Positions 52,646 through 61,296 of a stretch of 64,000 nt of DNA are shown one piece after another (position 1 is the first letter of the stretch; each line of letters begins with the position of its first letter). Under the pieces are notes generated by a model, which was not told the DNA's origin, did no database searches, and was given only the letters and a program-made list of their open reading frames with translations. The stretch is from Halorarum salinum (lineage in GTDB: Archaea; Halobacteriota; Halobacteria; Halobacteriales; Haloferacaceae), in the NCBI RefSeq assembly GCF_013402875.1, contig NZ_CP058579.1, forward strand, positions 3,410,001 through 3,474,000, written 5' to 3'. The translations under genes were made by a program, and so were the position numbers.

Positions 52646-54838
52646 ATGAGCGACCGCACGAACCGGACCGCGGACGAGATCCGATCGCTCGACGACCAGA
52701 CCGTCCGCGAAATAGCCGCCGGCGAGGTGGTCGAGCGCCCGGCCTCGGTCGTGAAGGAACTCGTCGAGAACGCGCTCGACGCCGGCGCCGACAGGGTCGC
52801 CGTCGCCGTGGAGAACGGCGGCATCGACGGCGTCCGCGTGAGGGACGACGGGGCGGGGATGCCCCCCGAGCAGCTCCCGAAGGCAGTCGCGAAGCACGCG
52901 ACGAGCAAACTCGGCGGCGTCGACGACCTCGACTCGGGCGTCGCCACCCTCGGCTTCCGCGGCGAGGCGCTCCACACCGTCGGCGCCGTGGCGGAGTTGA
53001 CCGTTCGCTCGCGCCCGCCAGCGGCCGACGCGGGCGCGGAGTTGACCGTGAACCACGGCGACGAGGGGACGGTCGAACCGGCCGGCTGCCCCGTCGGGAC
53101 GACCGTCGAGGTCCGGGACCTGTTCGGCGAGACCCCGGCACGCCGGAAGTTCCTCGGGACGCCCGCGACGGAGTTCGACCGGATCAACGCGGTCGTCTCG
53201 GCGTACGCGCTCGCCAACCCCGACGTGGCCGTCTCGCTGGAGCACGGCGGCCGCGAGGTGTTCGCCTCGAACGGCGACGGGCACCTGCGCTCGGCCGTGC
53301 TCGCGGTGTACGGCCGCGAGGTCGCGGAGTCGATGGTGGACGTGGACCGTGGCGCGGAAGCAAGCGGTGATTCGAACGAGGGCGGCGAGGGAACCGTCTC
53401 CGTCTCGGGGCTCGTCTCGCACCCCGAGACGACCCGCGCGGGCCGGGAGTACCTCACGACGTTCGTGAACGGCCGGTGGGTGCGCGAGAGCGACCTCCGC
53501 GGCGCGGTCGTCGACGCCTACGGCGGCCAGCTGGCACCCGACCGCTACCCGTTCGCCGCCCTCTTCGTCGACGTCCCCGCCGACGCCGTCGACGTGAACG
53601 TCCACCCGCGCAAGACGGAGGTCCGGTTCGACGACGACGCCGGCGTGGTGGGGTCGGTCCACGAGGCCGTTCGGGAGGCCCTGCTGGATCACGGGCTGCT
53701 CCGAAGCTCCGCCCCCCGGGGGCGCTCGGCGCCCGACGAGGCCACGGTCGACCCGGAGGTCGTCGGCGGCGCGGGAACCGAGCACGAACGGGCGGCCGCG
53801 GACGCGCGGGCCGACGAGGGGGTCGACGCGGACGACGCGGGCGACGGCGAGGAACCGGACACGACGGCGTCGGTGCTCGACGCGTGGGGAGGGTCCTCCG
53901 CTTCAGAACCCGAGGCCGACGCCGAAGCGGACCGGACGGCCGACGAGGGGGGCACCTCCGGGGCGACCGGGCCGGCGGGCGAATCGGCGGCGGATTCGCC
54001 CGCCGACTCGCCGGAGGACCCGACCGAACCCGAGGCGACCGACCGACCCACGGACCACCCGGTCCGTCGGCCGACCCACGACGCGCCGTGGAGCGGACGC
54101 CCCTCGCCGCGCGGGTGGCAGGAGGGGGCCGACGAGGGCGCCCGGGACGACGGCCCGCCCCGGTCTACTCCCCGGCAGTCGACGCTCGCCGGCGGTACCA
54201 CGGACGAGCGGACCGAACACGACTCCCTGCCGTCGATGCGGGTGCTGGGACAGTACGGGGGGACCTACGTCGTCTGCGAGACCGACGAGGGGCTGGTGCT
54301 CGTCGACCAGCACGCCGCCGACGAGCGGGTGAACTACGAGCGCCTCCGGGCGGCCGCGCGGCGCGACGCGCCCGCACAGACGCTCGCGCGCCAGGTCGAA
54401 CTCGAACTGACCGCGCGGGAGGCGGAGCTGTTCGGGACCTTCAGGGACGCGTTACTGGAGGTCGGGTTCGCGGCCGAGCGCGCCGGCGATCGGACCGTCG
54501 CCGTCACCGCCGTCCCGGCCGTCTTCGACGCGACGCTCGATCCGGACCTCCTGCGGGACGTGCTCGCGGCCTTCGCCGACGAGGTCGCCGCGGACGACCG
54601 GCCAGTCGCGGAGGTGGCCGACGCCCTGCTCGCGGACCTGGCGTGCTACCCCTCGGTCACCGGAAACACCTCGCTCACCGAGGGCTCGGTGGCGGACCTG
54701 CTCTCGGCGCTCGACGGCTGCGAGAACCCCTACGCCTGCCCCCACGGGCGGCCGGTGCTCGTGGAGTTCGGACGCGGCGAGATCGAGGACCGCTTCGAGC
54801 GGGACTACCCCGGGCACGCCGGTCGACGCGAGGAGTAG
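52646..54838 (+). CDS. mutL: DNA mismatch repair endonuclease MutL
   Basis: 730 residues. N-terminal GHKL ATPase: EIAAGEVVERPASVVKELVE, NALDAGADRV, VRDDGAGMPPEQLPKAVAKH, TLGFRGEALHTVGAVAELTV; the transducer region has FVNGRWVRESDLRGAV and DVNVHPRKTEVRFDDDA. A long acidic, Pro/Asp/Glu-rich linker covers about residues 345-525. The C-terminal domain has the endonuclease motif DQHAADERVNYE (D-Q-H-A-x2-E-x4-E) near residue 553 and a final ENPYACPHGRPVLVEFGRGE (C-P-H-G-R-P), so it is a nicking-type MutL rather than the E. coli kind. Acts with MutS; no mutH exists here. Translation is probably initiated from the AGGAGG just upstream. Confidence 0.95.
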   Translation: MSDRTNRTADEIRSLDDQTVREIAAGEVVERPASVVKELVENALDAGADRVAVAVENGGIDGVRVRDDGAGMPPEQLPKAVAKHATSKLGGVDDLDSGVATLGFRGEALHTVGAVAELTVRSRPPAADAGAELTVNHGDEGTVEPAGCPVGTTVEVRDLFGETPARRKFLGTPATEFDRINAVVSAYALANPDVAVSLEHGGREVFASNGDGHLRSAVLAVYGREVAESMVDVDRGAEASGDSNEGGEGTVSVSGLVSHPETTRAGREYLTTFVNGRWVRESDLRGAVVDAYGGQLAPDRYPFAALFVDVPADAVDVNVHPRKTEVRFDDDAGVVGSVHEAVREALLDHGLLRSSAPRGRSAPDEATVDPEVVGGAGTEHERAAADARADEGVDADDAGDGEEPDTTASVLDAWGGSSASEPEADAEADRTADEGGTSGATGPAGESAADSPADSPEDPTEPEATDRPTDHPVRRPTHDAPWSGRPSPRGWQEGADEGARDDGPPRSTPRQSTLAGGTTDERTEHDSLPSMRVLGQYGGTYVVCETDEGLVLVDQHAADERVNYERLRAAARRDAPAQTLARQVELELTAREAELFGTFRDALLEVGFAAERAGDRTVAVTAVPAVFDATLDPDLLRDVLAAFADEVAADDRPVAEVADALLADLACYPSVTGNTSLTEGSVADLLSALDGCENPYACPHGRPVLVEFGRGEIEDRFERDYPGHAGRREE

Positions 54839-54891
54839 CCGACCGCCGAAGGGGAGTCGTTCCCCTCACGACTCCCCTCACGCCGTTCGCC

Positions 54892-55437
54892 TCACCACAG
54901 TTCCCGCACGCGAGCGGGCCCTCCGACGTCGTCGAGCACGGCGACGACCGCGTCCGGCACGTCCTCCCGCCAGGAGTCGTCGCCCGCGGCCATCCGCCGG
55001 CGGATCGCGGTCCCGCTCACGGTTCGCTCGGCGCGGACCGTCCGCACCTCCCGTCCGTGCTCGCGCAGGCGGTCTGCCTTCACCTCGTGCCAGTCCTCCA
55101 GCACCCTGAGGAAGTGGACCGCGTCGGCGGGCGCGTAGTGCTCCCAGAGTTCGGGCCGGTTCACCGGGAACGGGAGCACGCGAACTGGAACGCCGAGGTC
55201 GGCGTCGGCGACGGCCGCCCGGACCGTCCGGTCGCGCTCGTGGTACCGGAAGGGGTTGTTCCGGGGCTCGCTGCGCTCCGGGTCGGCCGACTCGTCGCGG
55301 ACGTGCGAGGGATCGGCGTTCGTCACCCCGACGAGCAGTTCGTCGCACTCGCCGGCCGCCCACCGGAGGTACGCGAGGTGGCCCCCGTGGAACGGCTGGA
55401 AGCGCCCGTGGACGTGTCCGACGGTCCTCCGAGTCAC
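54892..55437 (-). CDS. nicotinamide-nucleotide adenylyltransferase-like nucleotidyltransferase
   Basis: 181 residues from GTG 55437. The nucleotidyltransferase H-x-G-H motif is in VGHVHGRFQPFHGGHLAYLR (~residues 7-26) and the second signature is TVSGTAIRRRMAAGDD (I/V-S-G-T-x-I-R). In between are VGVTNADPSHVRD and FRYHERDRTVRAAVADADLG. These match the archaeal NadM family, which makes NAD from NMN and ATP, but the insertion around residues 45-60 and the extra N-terminal G-H-V-H-G distinguish it from the canonical ~170-residue NadM, so it may be a paralogue acting on another nucleotide. Its start overlaps the stop of the SelD-like gene (GTGA), placing it last in a three-gene operon. Confidence 0.75.
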   Translation of the reverse strand: MTRRTVGHVHGRFQPFHGGHLAYLRWAAGECDELLVGVTNADPSHVRDESADPERSEPRNNPFRYHERDRTVRAAVADADLGVPVRVLPFPVNRPELWEHYAPADAVHFLRVLEDWHEVKADRLREHGREVRTVRAERTVSGTAIRRRMAAGDDSWREDVPDAVVAVLDDVGGPARVRELW

Positions 55438-56753
55438 GCGGAATCACGCTCCCCGGGCTCCCCGTCCCACCGCGCCGCGCGCTCGACGTACCGGGCGGCC
55501 TCGCACCCCGGTGCGGCGGACAGCCGCGGGCCGTCCCTGGCGATCGTCCCGAGTCGCCTCGGTCGGGAACCCGGTATCTCGCCCAGTCGGTCGGCCACCC
55601 GATCGAGGACGCCGGGCCTCGCGACGACCGCCAGCGGGCCGTTCGTCTCGACGGTGACGTCCGGCACGGTCCACGCGTCCGCGATCTCGTCGACGCCGGG
55701 GAGCGGCGGAAGCGCCTCGACCCGCAGGGACCGCCCGGCGTCGGCGACGACCCGCCCGATGCCCGCGACCCCCTCGCCGGACACGTCCGTGACGCGGGCG
55801 ACGTGGCGGTCGGGGTCGAACGGCTCGCCGGGATCGGGTCGGAACGGTGCCAGCGCCTCCGCGATCGGTCGCGTGTCGGTCCGAAGCCGTTCGAGTCCGC
55901 GCTCGCGAAACTCCCCGTCGTCGGATGCCACGCCGTGGGCGTAGAGCGCCAGCCCGCCGAGCGGGCGCGTGAGCAGGACCCCGAACCCGGGTTCGAGCGA
56001 GGGGGTAGCCGGCGCACGCAGCGCGACCGCGCGGACGCTCGCGCCGAACAGCCACCCCTCGCCGTCGTGTTCGACGGTCGCCGGCGGAAGCGCCGTCGCG
56101 TCCACCGGAACCGAGTCCGCCGCCCACGTCGCCACGGAGGCGTCCGCGGGTAGTTCACGGCGCGGTGCGGCGACGAGCGGTCGGACCTCGCGGTCGGCGA
56201 CGGCGCCGACGGCGTGGAGGTCGTTGCAGGCGTTCAGGATCGCGATCCGAAGCGACTCGGCGGGCGACAGCCCGGGGAAACCGTGGATCGCGTCGACGTT
56301 CGCCGCCAGCACGCCGTCGCGTCGCGGCCCCCGCGGGCGGAGGTGTTCGAGCCAGAGCGCACCGTCGTCGGCACCCGGAACCTGCACTGCGTGCCCCTTA
56401 CCGACCGTGACCGGCCGGCCGTCGAGGGCGGCGTACGCCTCGCCCACCGCCTCGGAGAACCGCTCGGGGTCCGCGAGTCGGTCGCCGGCGAACGCGGCGG
56501 CGAGGCTCCACGTCTCCCCGCCGTCCGTCGGCCCGGTCGGCGCTCGACCGTTCAGGGCCACCGCCTCGGCGTCCGACTCGATGCGGTCGTGTCGCGGGAG
56601 CAGGGCGGCGTCCCGGTCGGGGCCGAGCGACACCGACGTGTCCGAGAGTCGGGAGCGGATGCGCTCGCGGGCGGGGAGCACGACCCGGTCGAGCGGCGTC
56701 TTGCCCGCACAGCCGCACCGCACGGCGGCCTCGCGGTTCACTCCTCGGGCCAT
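55434..56753 (-). CDS. SelD/PurM-superfamily (AIR synthase-related) protein
   Basis: 439 residues from ATG 56753. N-terminal CGCAGKTPLDRVVLPARERI recalls the Cys/Lys segment of selenophosphate synthetase; then VSLGPDRDAALLPRHDRIES (D-A-A metal/phosphate turn), LAANVDAIHGFPGLSPAESL, ILNACNDLHAVGAVADREVR (N-D-L-x-A-x-G-A typical of PurM/SelD). The C-terminal half has LLTRPLGGLALYAHGVASDD and VTDVSGEGVAGIGRVVADAG. The fold binds ATP and transfers phosphate to an activated substrate. No other selenocysteine gene is seen, so a sulfur-related or unknown phosphorylation is likelier than selenium use. Start overlaps the preceding ApgM-like gene by 16 bases. Confidence 0.75.
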   Translation of the reverse strand: MARGVNREAAVRCGCAGKTPLDRVVLPARERIRSRLSDTSVSLGPDRDAALLPRHDRIESDAEAVALNGRAPTGPTDGGETWSLAAAFAGDRLADPERFSEAVGEAYAALDGRPVTVGKGHAVQVPGADDGALWLEHLRPRGPRRDGVLAANVDAIHGFPGLSPAESLRIAILNACNDLHAVGAVADREVRPLVAAPRRELPADASVATWAADSVPVDATALPPATVEHDGEGWLFGASVRAVALRAPATPSLEPGFGVLLTRPLGGLALYAHGVASDDGEFRERGLERLRTDTRPIAEALAPFRPDPGEPFDPDRHVARVTDVSGEGVAGIGRVVADAGRSLRVEALPPLPGVDEIADAWTVPDVTVETNGPLAVVARPGVLDRVADRLGEIPGSRPRRLGTIARDGPRLSAAPGCEAARYVERAARWDGEPGERDSA

Positions 56754-58036
56754 AGCGGTCGAACCTCCCGCGTCGGGTGGTCGGGAACTCGCGGCGACCG
56801 CCGGAGGCCGTCGAGCAGCACCCGGTCGGCCGCCGACCGTGCGATCCGGAGGAAGTCGCGTCCCCGAATGCGGCCCAGTCCGCCCCTCGCGGCGGGGCGC
56901 TCGCCCGTCGCGGTCACGTCGTCGGTCCGGACCGACTCGGCCGCCACCGTCAGCGGCACGGGCTCGCCCGAGTGGACCACGTCCTCGGTGCTCGGGGTCG
57001 TGTGGTCGGCCGTGACGACCGTGACGAGCCCCGGGTCGGAGAGGGCGCGCTCGACGACCGGGTCCAGCGACGCGTCGATGGCCTCGAGTTCGTCGCGCTT
57101 GGCCGCCGGGCCGGCCGAGTGGGATGTCTCGTCCGGCTCGGGGTAGTGGACGTGGACGAACTCGTGCGCCCCGACGGCCGCGAGCGCGGCGTCCGCCCGG
57201 GCGTCGTATCCCTCGGGCGGGTCCTCGTGGACGATGCCGAGAGTCCGCGCGAGTCCGGTCAGCACCGGCTTCGGCGTGAGACTCGCCGCGTCGAGGCCGT
57301 GTCGCTCGTGGAAGGGCTCGGGTTCGGTCGGAGCGCCCGCCCACTTGGAGAGTACCACGTCCGCGGGTGACCTCCCGGTTCGGTCGCGGGGTTCGCCGGC
57401 GTCGGCGAGCGCCTCGCGCGTTCGACGGGTGTACGTCCGGAGCGCAGACGCGGTTCGCTCGGCGGCGTCGGGGTCGGCGGCGTCCGCGAGCGGTTCGGCC
57501 GCGAGGACGGGCAAGCCCGTGGCGAACGGGTCCACGTCGGTCACGTCGGACGAGAGCGAGTTCGTCGATTCGACGGTCACCAGTCCGCGGTTCTTCCAGG
57601 TGTACTCGAACGAGACGGTCGCCTCCGCCGTCTCGACGCGCGCGACGTCCTCGCGCTCGGCCAGCGCCGGGAAGTCGGCGGCGTCGTCCGGGAGGTGACG
57701 GTCGACGACGCGGCCGCCGTCGAGTTCCGCGAAGGAGGCCGAGCAGACGACTCTCCCCGGGGTCGGGTCGCGGCCGAATCCTCTCGCCTCCAGCACGCCG
57801 CGACCCGGCACCTCCGCGAGGTCGTAGCCGAACAGGATCGAGTGGGCACGGTCGCTCGACAGGGGCGTCCCCGGCGTCGAGACGTCCATCCGGCCGTTGA
57901 TGCCCGCGGCCGCCAGGCGGTCGAGGTTCGGCGTGTCGGCCGCCTCCAGGGGCGTCTGCCCGTCCAGGGCCGGTGCCGGGCGGTCGGCCGCGCCGTCGAG
58001 CAGCAGCAGGAGGATCCGTCGGTCCTTCCCGCGCAT
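56738..58036 (-). CDS. alkaline-phosphatase-superfamily phosphoglycerate-mutase-like protein (ApgM family)
   Basis: 432 residues. N-terminal RRILLLLLDGAADRPAPALD (metal Asp in D-G-A/M-x-D), QTPLEAADTPNLDRLAAAGI (T-P/A-N-x-D-x-L-A) and TPLSSDRAHSILFGYD (nucleophile Ser in S-S-D) match the archaeal cofactor-independent phosphoglycerate mutase family. Later metal ligands: FVHVHYPEPDETSHSAGPAA and VTVVTADHTTPSTEDVVHSG. Active enzymes interconvert 3- and 2-phosphoglycerate. It is first in a minus-strand operon with the SelD-like and nucleotidyltransferase genes, which is unusual for a glycolytic gene, so another phosphotransfer may be involved. Confidence 0.8.
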   Translation of the reverse strand: MRGKDRRILLLLLDGAADRPAPALDGQTPLEAADTPNLDRLAAAGINGRMDVSTPGTPLSSDRAHSILFGYDLAEVPGRGVLEARGFGRDPTPGRVVCSASFAELDGGRVVDRHLPDDAADFPALAEREDVARVETAEATVSFEYTWKNRGLVTVESTNSLSSDVTDVDPFATGLPVLAAEPLADAADPDAAERTASALRTYTRRTREALADAGEPRDRTGRSPADVVLSKWAGAPTEPEPFHERHGLDAASLTPKPVLTGLARTLGIVHEDPPEGYDARADAALAAVGAHEFVHVHYPEPDETSHSAGPAAKRDELEAIDASLDPVVERALSDPGLVTVVTADHTTPSTEDVVHSGEPVPLTVAAESVRTDDVTATGERPAARGGLGRIRGRDFLRIARSAADRVLLDGLRRSPRVPDHPTREVRPLWPEE

Positions 58037-58083
58037 CTCAGTTCTCCCCCCGGCGGGTCCCGCGTAGCGTCACGCTCCGCATC

Positions 58084-59346
58084 TCACTCCAGCCCGAGGG
58101 TGCGCGCGATGGTTCGCTTCTGCACCTCGGTCGTGCCGGCCGGGATGCGCAGGTTCCGCGCGACCCGGAACACGCGCTCGACGCCGCCGGCGCGCATCAG
58201 GCCGTAGCCGCCGAGCACCTGAATCGCCCGGTCGGACCAGTCGAACAGGCGGTCCTCGGGGTAGTACTTCAGCATCGAGAGCCGGCGCCTGGCCGCCTCG
58301 GGCTGGCGGAGGTCCGCGAGGTCGGCCATCCCCTCGTACTCCGCGAGCATCGTCGTCGCCATGTTGCGGACCGCGTGGATCTCGGTGGCCGTGTCGGCGA
58401 TGGGCCACTGGATCGCCTGGTTGCTCCCGATGGGCTCGCCGAACGTCTCGCGCTCCTTCGCGTACGAGAGCATCCTGTCGAGGAGGTACCGACCCATCCC
58501 GACGCACATGCCGGGGCGGCACGCCCGCCGCCAGTTCACCCAGGAGAGCGCCAGCGGGAGGCCGTCGCCGATCCCACCGACCATCTGGTCGTCGCCCACC
58601 CGGCAGTCCTCGAGGTGGACGTCGGCGGTGATGCCGTCCATCATGATGTTCTCGTTCATCCGTCCGACCTCGTAGCCGGGGTTCTCCGTGTCGACGAGGA
58701 ACATCGCCATCCCCTCGGTCCCGTCGGCCCGATCGGTTCTCGCGAGCACCTGTGCGGTGTCGGCGTACACCGCGTTCGTGATGTAGCGCTTGTGCCCGTC
58801 GATGACCCACTCGTCGCCGTCCTTCTTCGCCTCCGTCTCGATGGCCGTCACGTCGGAGCCTGCGTTCGGCTCCGTGATGCAGATGCACGCGGACTCCGTC
58901 CCGTCGATGAGTGGATCGAGCCACTCCCCCCGCTGGCCCTCGTCGAGGTGGAGCAACGCGGGCGAGGGGCCCTCGGTCCAGGCCATGACCGCCCGCGCGA
59001 GGCTCGACCCGAAGCCGGTGCCGTGGCGGAACACGGCCTCCTGAACGTAGAAGTGCTCCAGCGGGGAGAGCCCGCCGCCGCCCACCTCCTCGGGCATGTG
59101 GAGCGCGTAGATGCCGGCCTCGCCGGCCCGCTCCTGGATCTCGTCGCGCAGCGCCCGGGCCTCGGGGGTCATCCGGCCGTCCTCGTCGAGGTACTCGAGC
59201 GGGCCGCCGACGTGTTCGGCGTGCTCCTCCTCGTACGGGAGCACCTCCCCCTCGATGAACGTCAGCACGCGGTCGACGACCGGTCGAACGCCCTCCGGCA
59301 CCGCGAACTCGTCGGCGAGTACGTCGTCCTCAGGGATGCCCGTCAT
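58084..59346 (-). CDS. acyl-CoA dehydrogenase family protein
   Basis: 420 residues. N-terminal helical domain; FAD/acyl-binding CICITEPNAGSDVTAIETEA (T-E-P-x-A-G-S-D) and DEWVIDGHKRYITNAVYADT (G-x-K-x-x-I-T-N); C-terminal SYAKERETFGEPIGSNQAIQ (R-x-x-F-G) and IQVLGGYGLMRAGGVERVFR. It oxidises an acyl-CoA thioester with electron transfer flavoprotein as acceptor. At the usual catalytic Glu position (Y-E-G-T in medium-chain enzymes) the sequence is RIPAGTTEVQK, with Ala. Isovaleryl-type enzymes also lack it and use a Glu elsewhere. Monocistronic; 47 bases from the ApgM-like gene. Confidence 0.9.
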   Translation of the reverse strand: MTGIPEDDVLADEFAVPEGVRPVVDRVLTFIEGEVLPYEEEHAEHVGGPLEYLDEDGRMTPEARALRDEIQERAGEAGIYALHMPEEVGGGGLSPLEHFYVQEAVFRHGTGFGSSLARAVMAWTEGPSPALLHLDEGQRGEWLDPLIDGTESACICITEPNAGSDVTAIETEAKKDGDEWVIDGHKRYITNAVYADTAQVLARTDRADGTEGMAMFLVDTENPGYEVGRMNENIMMDGITADVHLEDCRVGDDQMVGGIGDGLPLALSWVNWRRACRPGMCVGMGRYLLDRMLSYAKERETFGEPIGSNQAIQWPIADTATEIHAVRNMATTMLAEYEGMADLADLRQPEAARRRLSMLKYYPEDRLFDWSDRAIQVLGGYGLMRAGGVERVFRVARNLRIPAGTTEVQKRTIARTLGLE

Positions 59347-59483
59347 TGTCTACCGTGGCCCGTCGTCCGGCATAAGCCCACCGTCGCCCCTCGTCGGTCG
59401 CCGGAACCGTCAGCCCGTGCTCGGGGTCGCCCGTGTCGCCGGAGTCCACCGGGTTCATGTACGCCGGCGGCGACCCACCCGAC

Positions 59484-60443
59484 ATGACCGACCTCGTCAC
59501 GTTCGGGGAGACGATGCTCCGGCTCTCGCCGCCGGAAGGCGTCCGCCTGGAGACCGCCCAGCGGTTCGACGTCCGCGTCGGCGGCGCCGAGAGCAACGTC
59601 GCCGTCGCGGCCGCCGCGCTGGGGCTGGACGCCGCGTGGCTCTCGAAGCTCCCGCGCTCCCCGCTCGGCCGCCGGGTGGTTCACGAACTCCGGGGGTACG
59701 GCGTCGACGCCGGGATCGCGTGGGACGACGGGGAGGGCTCCCGGCTCGGAACGTACTACCTCGAACCCGGCGGCGAACCGCGCGGGACGGACGTCGTCTA
59801 CGACCGCGCGGGCGCGGCCATCACGACCGTCTCGTTCGACGAACTGCCGGCCGACGCGCTCGAGGGGGCCGACTACGCCTACACGAGCGGCATCACGCCG
59901 GCGCTCTCGGACGCGGCGGCGGGCGCGGCCCGCGACCTGCTGTGCGAGGCCCGGTCGACGGGGACGACGACCGCGTTCGACCTGAACTACCGGAGCAAGC
60001 TCTGGGACCCCCGGGAGGCCCGCGAGGGGTACGAGGCCCTGTTCCCCCACGTCGACGTGCTCGTCGCGGCGCGGCGCGACGCGGAGGCGGTGCTCGGCCG
60101 GGACGGGGACGCCGCCGAGATGGCTCGCGGGCTGGCCGGCGACCACGGCTTCGAGACGGTCGTCGTCACTCGGGGCGAGCGCGGCGCGCTCGCGGTCCAC
60201 GACGGCGAGGTCCACGAGCGGGCCGCCTACGGGGCGGAGACGCTCGACCCCATCGGCACCGGCGACGCGTTCGTCGGCGGGTTCCTGGCCAAGCGGATGC
60301 GGGGCGGCGACGTCCCCGCGGCCCTGGAGTGGGGGGCAGCGACGGCCGCGCTCAAGCGGACGGTCGCGGGCGACCTCGCGGTCGTGACGCCCGAGGAGGT
60401 CGAGCGCGTCGTCTCGGAGGAGGACGCGGACATCTCGCGGTAG
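59484..60443 (+). CDS. kdgK: 2-keto-3-deoxygluconate kinase (PfkB family)
   Basis: 319 residues from ATG 59484; the frame extends 17 codons upstream but the family start is [20 protein letters not shown]. PfkB signatures: [20 protein letters not shown] (G-G-A-x-x-N), substrate segment [29 protein letters not shown] and the ATP/anion-hole motif [20 protein letters not shown] with catalytic Asp. The sequence closely follows haloarchaeal KDG kinases, which phosphorylate 2-keto-3-deoxygluconate (and often the galacto form) in the semi-phosphorylative Entner-Doudoroff pathway. It converges with the J-domain gene. Divergent from the acyl-CoA dehydrogenase gene. Confidence 0.85.
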   Translation: MTDLVTFGETMLRLSPPEGVRLETAQRFDVRVGGAESNVAVAAAALGLDAAWLSKLPRSPLGRRVVHELRGYGVDAGIAWDDGEGSRLGTYYLEPGGEPRGTDVVYDRAGAAITTVSFDELPADALEGADYAYTSGITPALSDAAAGAARDLLCEARSTGTTTAFDLNYRSKLWDPREAREGYEALFPHVDVLVAARRDAEAVLGRDGDAAEMARGLAGDHGFETVVVTRGERGALAVHDGEVHERAAYGAETLDPIGTGDAFVGGFLAKRMRGGDVPAALEWGAATAALKRTVAGDLAVVTPEEVERVVSEEDADISR

Positions 60444-60459
60444 CGAGGGGGACGCCCCG

Positions 60460-61068
60460 TCAGTCCCCATCGACGTGGTTCAGCGCGGTCGCGTACGCCT
60501 CCCGGACGCGCGAGAACTCCTCGCGGTTGCCGCCACGGTCCGGGTGGGCGTCCTTCACCCGATCGCGGTAGGCCGACTCGACGGCCTCCTCGTCGGCGCC
60601 GGCCGGCAGTCCCAGCGTCTCGAACGCCGCCCGGATCGGGTCGGGGCCGCCCGCGGGGCCGAGGTCCACGTCGGGCACGTCGAACGGGAGGCGGCGGCCG
60701 AGCTGGGTGCCCGGCATCTCGTGCTCGCAGAGCACGACGTGGAGGTCGCCCTCGGCGGCGCGGAGCCGGAAGTACGCCCGCGCGTCGAAGGTGATGGCGA
60801 CCCGCCGTTCGGGGAGGTAGAAGGCGACCTCGTGTCCGTCGACGTCGTACCGCTCGAGGAACGGCTCGCCGACGTCCCTGAGGAACCCCCGGATCTCGGT
60901 GCGGCGGCGGAGCGGGCCGACGGACTCCGCGGCCGTGTCGGCGGGCGGGTCCGGGAACCACCGGTTCGCCGCGAGGAAGACGGCCGCGACCGCGACGGAG
61001 GCGGACGCCCCGAGCCCAAGCCCCAGGACCAGCCAGGCTGGCAGGCCGGCGAGCGACTGGTCGAACAC
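60460..61068 (-). CDS. membrane-anchored J-domain protein
   Basis: 202 residues from GTG 61068. An N-terminal hydrophobic helix LPAWLVLGLGLGASASVAVA, then a cytosolic middle region (EIRGFLRDVGEPFLERYDVD, HEVAFYLPERRVAITFDARA, YFRLRAAEGDLHVVLCEHEM) and a C-terminal J domain with ADEEAVESAYRDRVKDAHPD and RGGNREEFSRVREAYATALN; H-P-D is intact. J domains stimulate Hsp70 (DnaK) ATPase, so this protein may bring DnaK to the membrane. The frame continues upstream for 56 Arg-rich codons that are unlikely to be translated. Partner and client unknown. Confidence 0.75.
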   Translation of the reverse strand: MFDQSLAGLPAWLVLGLGLGASASVAVAAVFLAANRWFPDPPADTAAESVGPLRRRTEIRGFLRDVGEPFLERYDVDGHEVAFYLPERRVAITFDARAYFRLRAAEGDLHVVLCEHEMPGTQLGRRLPFDVPDVDLGPAGGPDPIRAAFETLGLPAGADEEAVESAYRDRVKDAHPDRGGNREEFSRVREAYATALNHVDGD

Positions 61069-61250
61069 ACCCCCCGTTCGACGCCGGCGGATTTGAACCC
61101 CTCGGCGGACCGGGGTTCCCGACGGGCGGGCACCGTTTCGAGTGGGAGGTGCTCGTCGACGGGCTACGTCCGTCGCACTCGATGGAAGAGCCACGTTCGT
61201 CGCACTCGGCCGAAGGCCCCTTCTCCTGGTGGACATAAAAAGGGTGACGA

Positions 61251-61284
61251 GCGTGCCGGCGGCGCTCCAGCGCCGCCGGCACGC
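61251..61284. terminator. strong hairpin with flanking T runs, probable bidirectional terminator
   Basis: A perfect 16-bp stem (GCGTGCCGGCGGCGCT paired with its complement) with a two-base loop. On the minus strand it follows the stop of the MTH865 gene and precedes CACCCTTTTTAT; on the plus strand it precedes GGGCTTTTTAG. Stem plus T run on each side suggests termination in both directions, or a transcript-end stabiliser. Confidence 0.6.
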
Positions 61285-61296
61285 AAGGAGGGCTTT

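Noticed and set aside
55434-56753. True selenophosphate synthetase
   Set aside because: The N-terminal Cys/Lys motif differs from SelD, and no selenocysteine machinery or selenoprotein gene is visible in the window.
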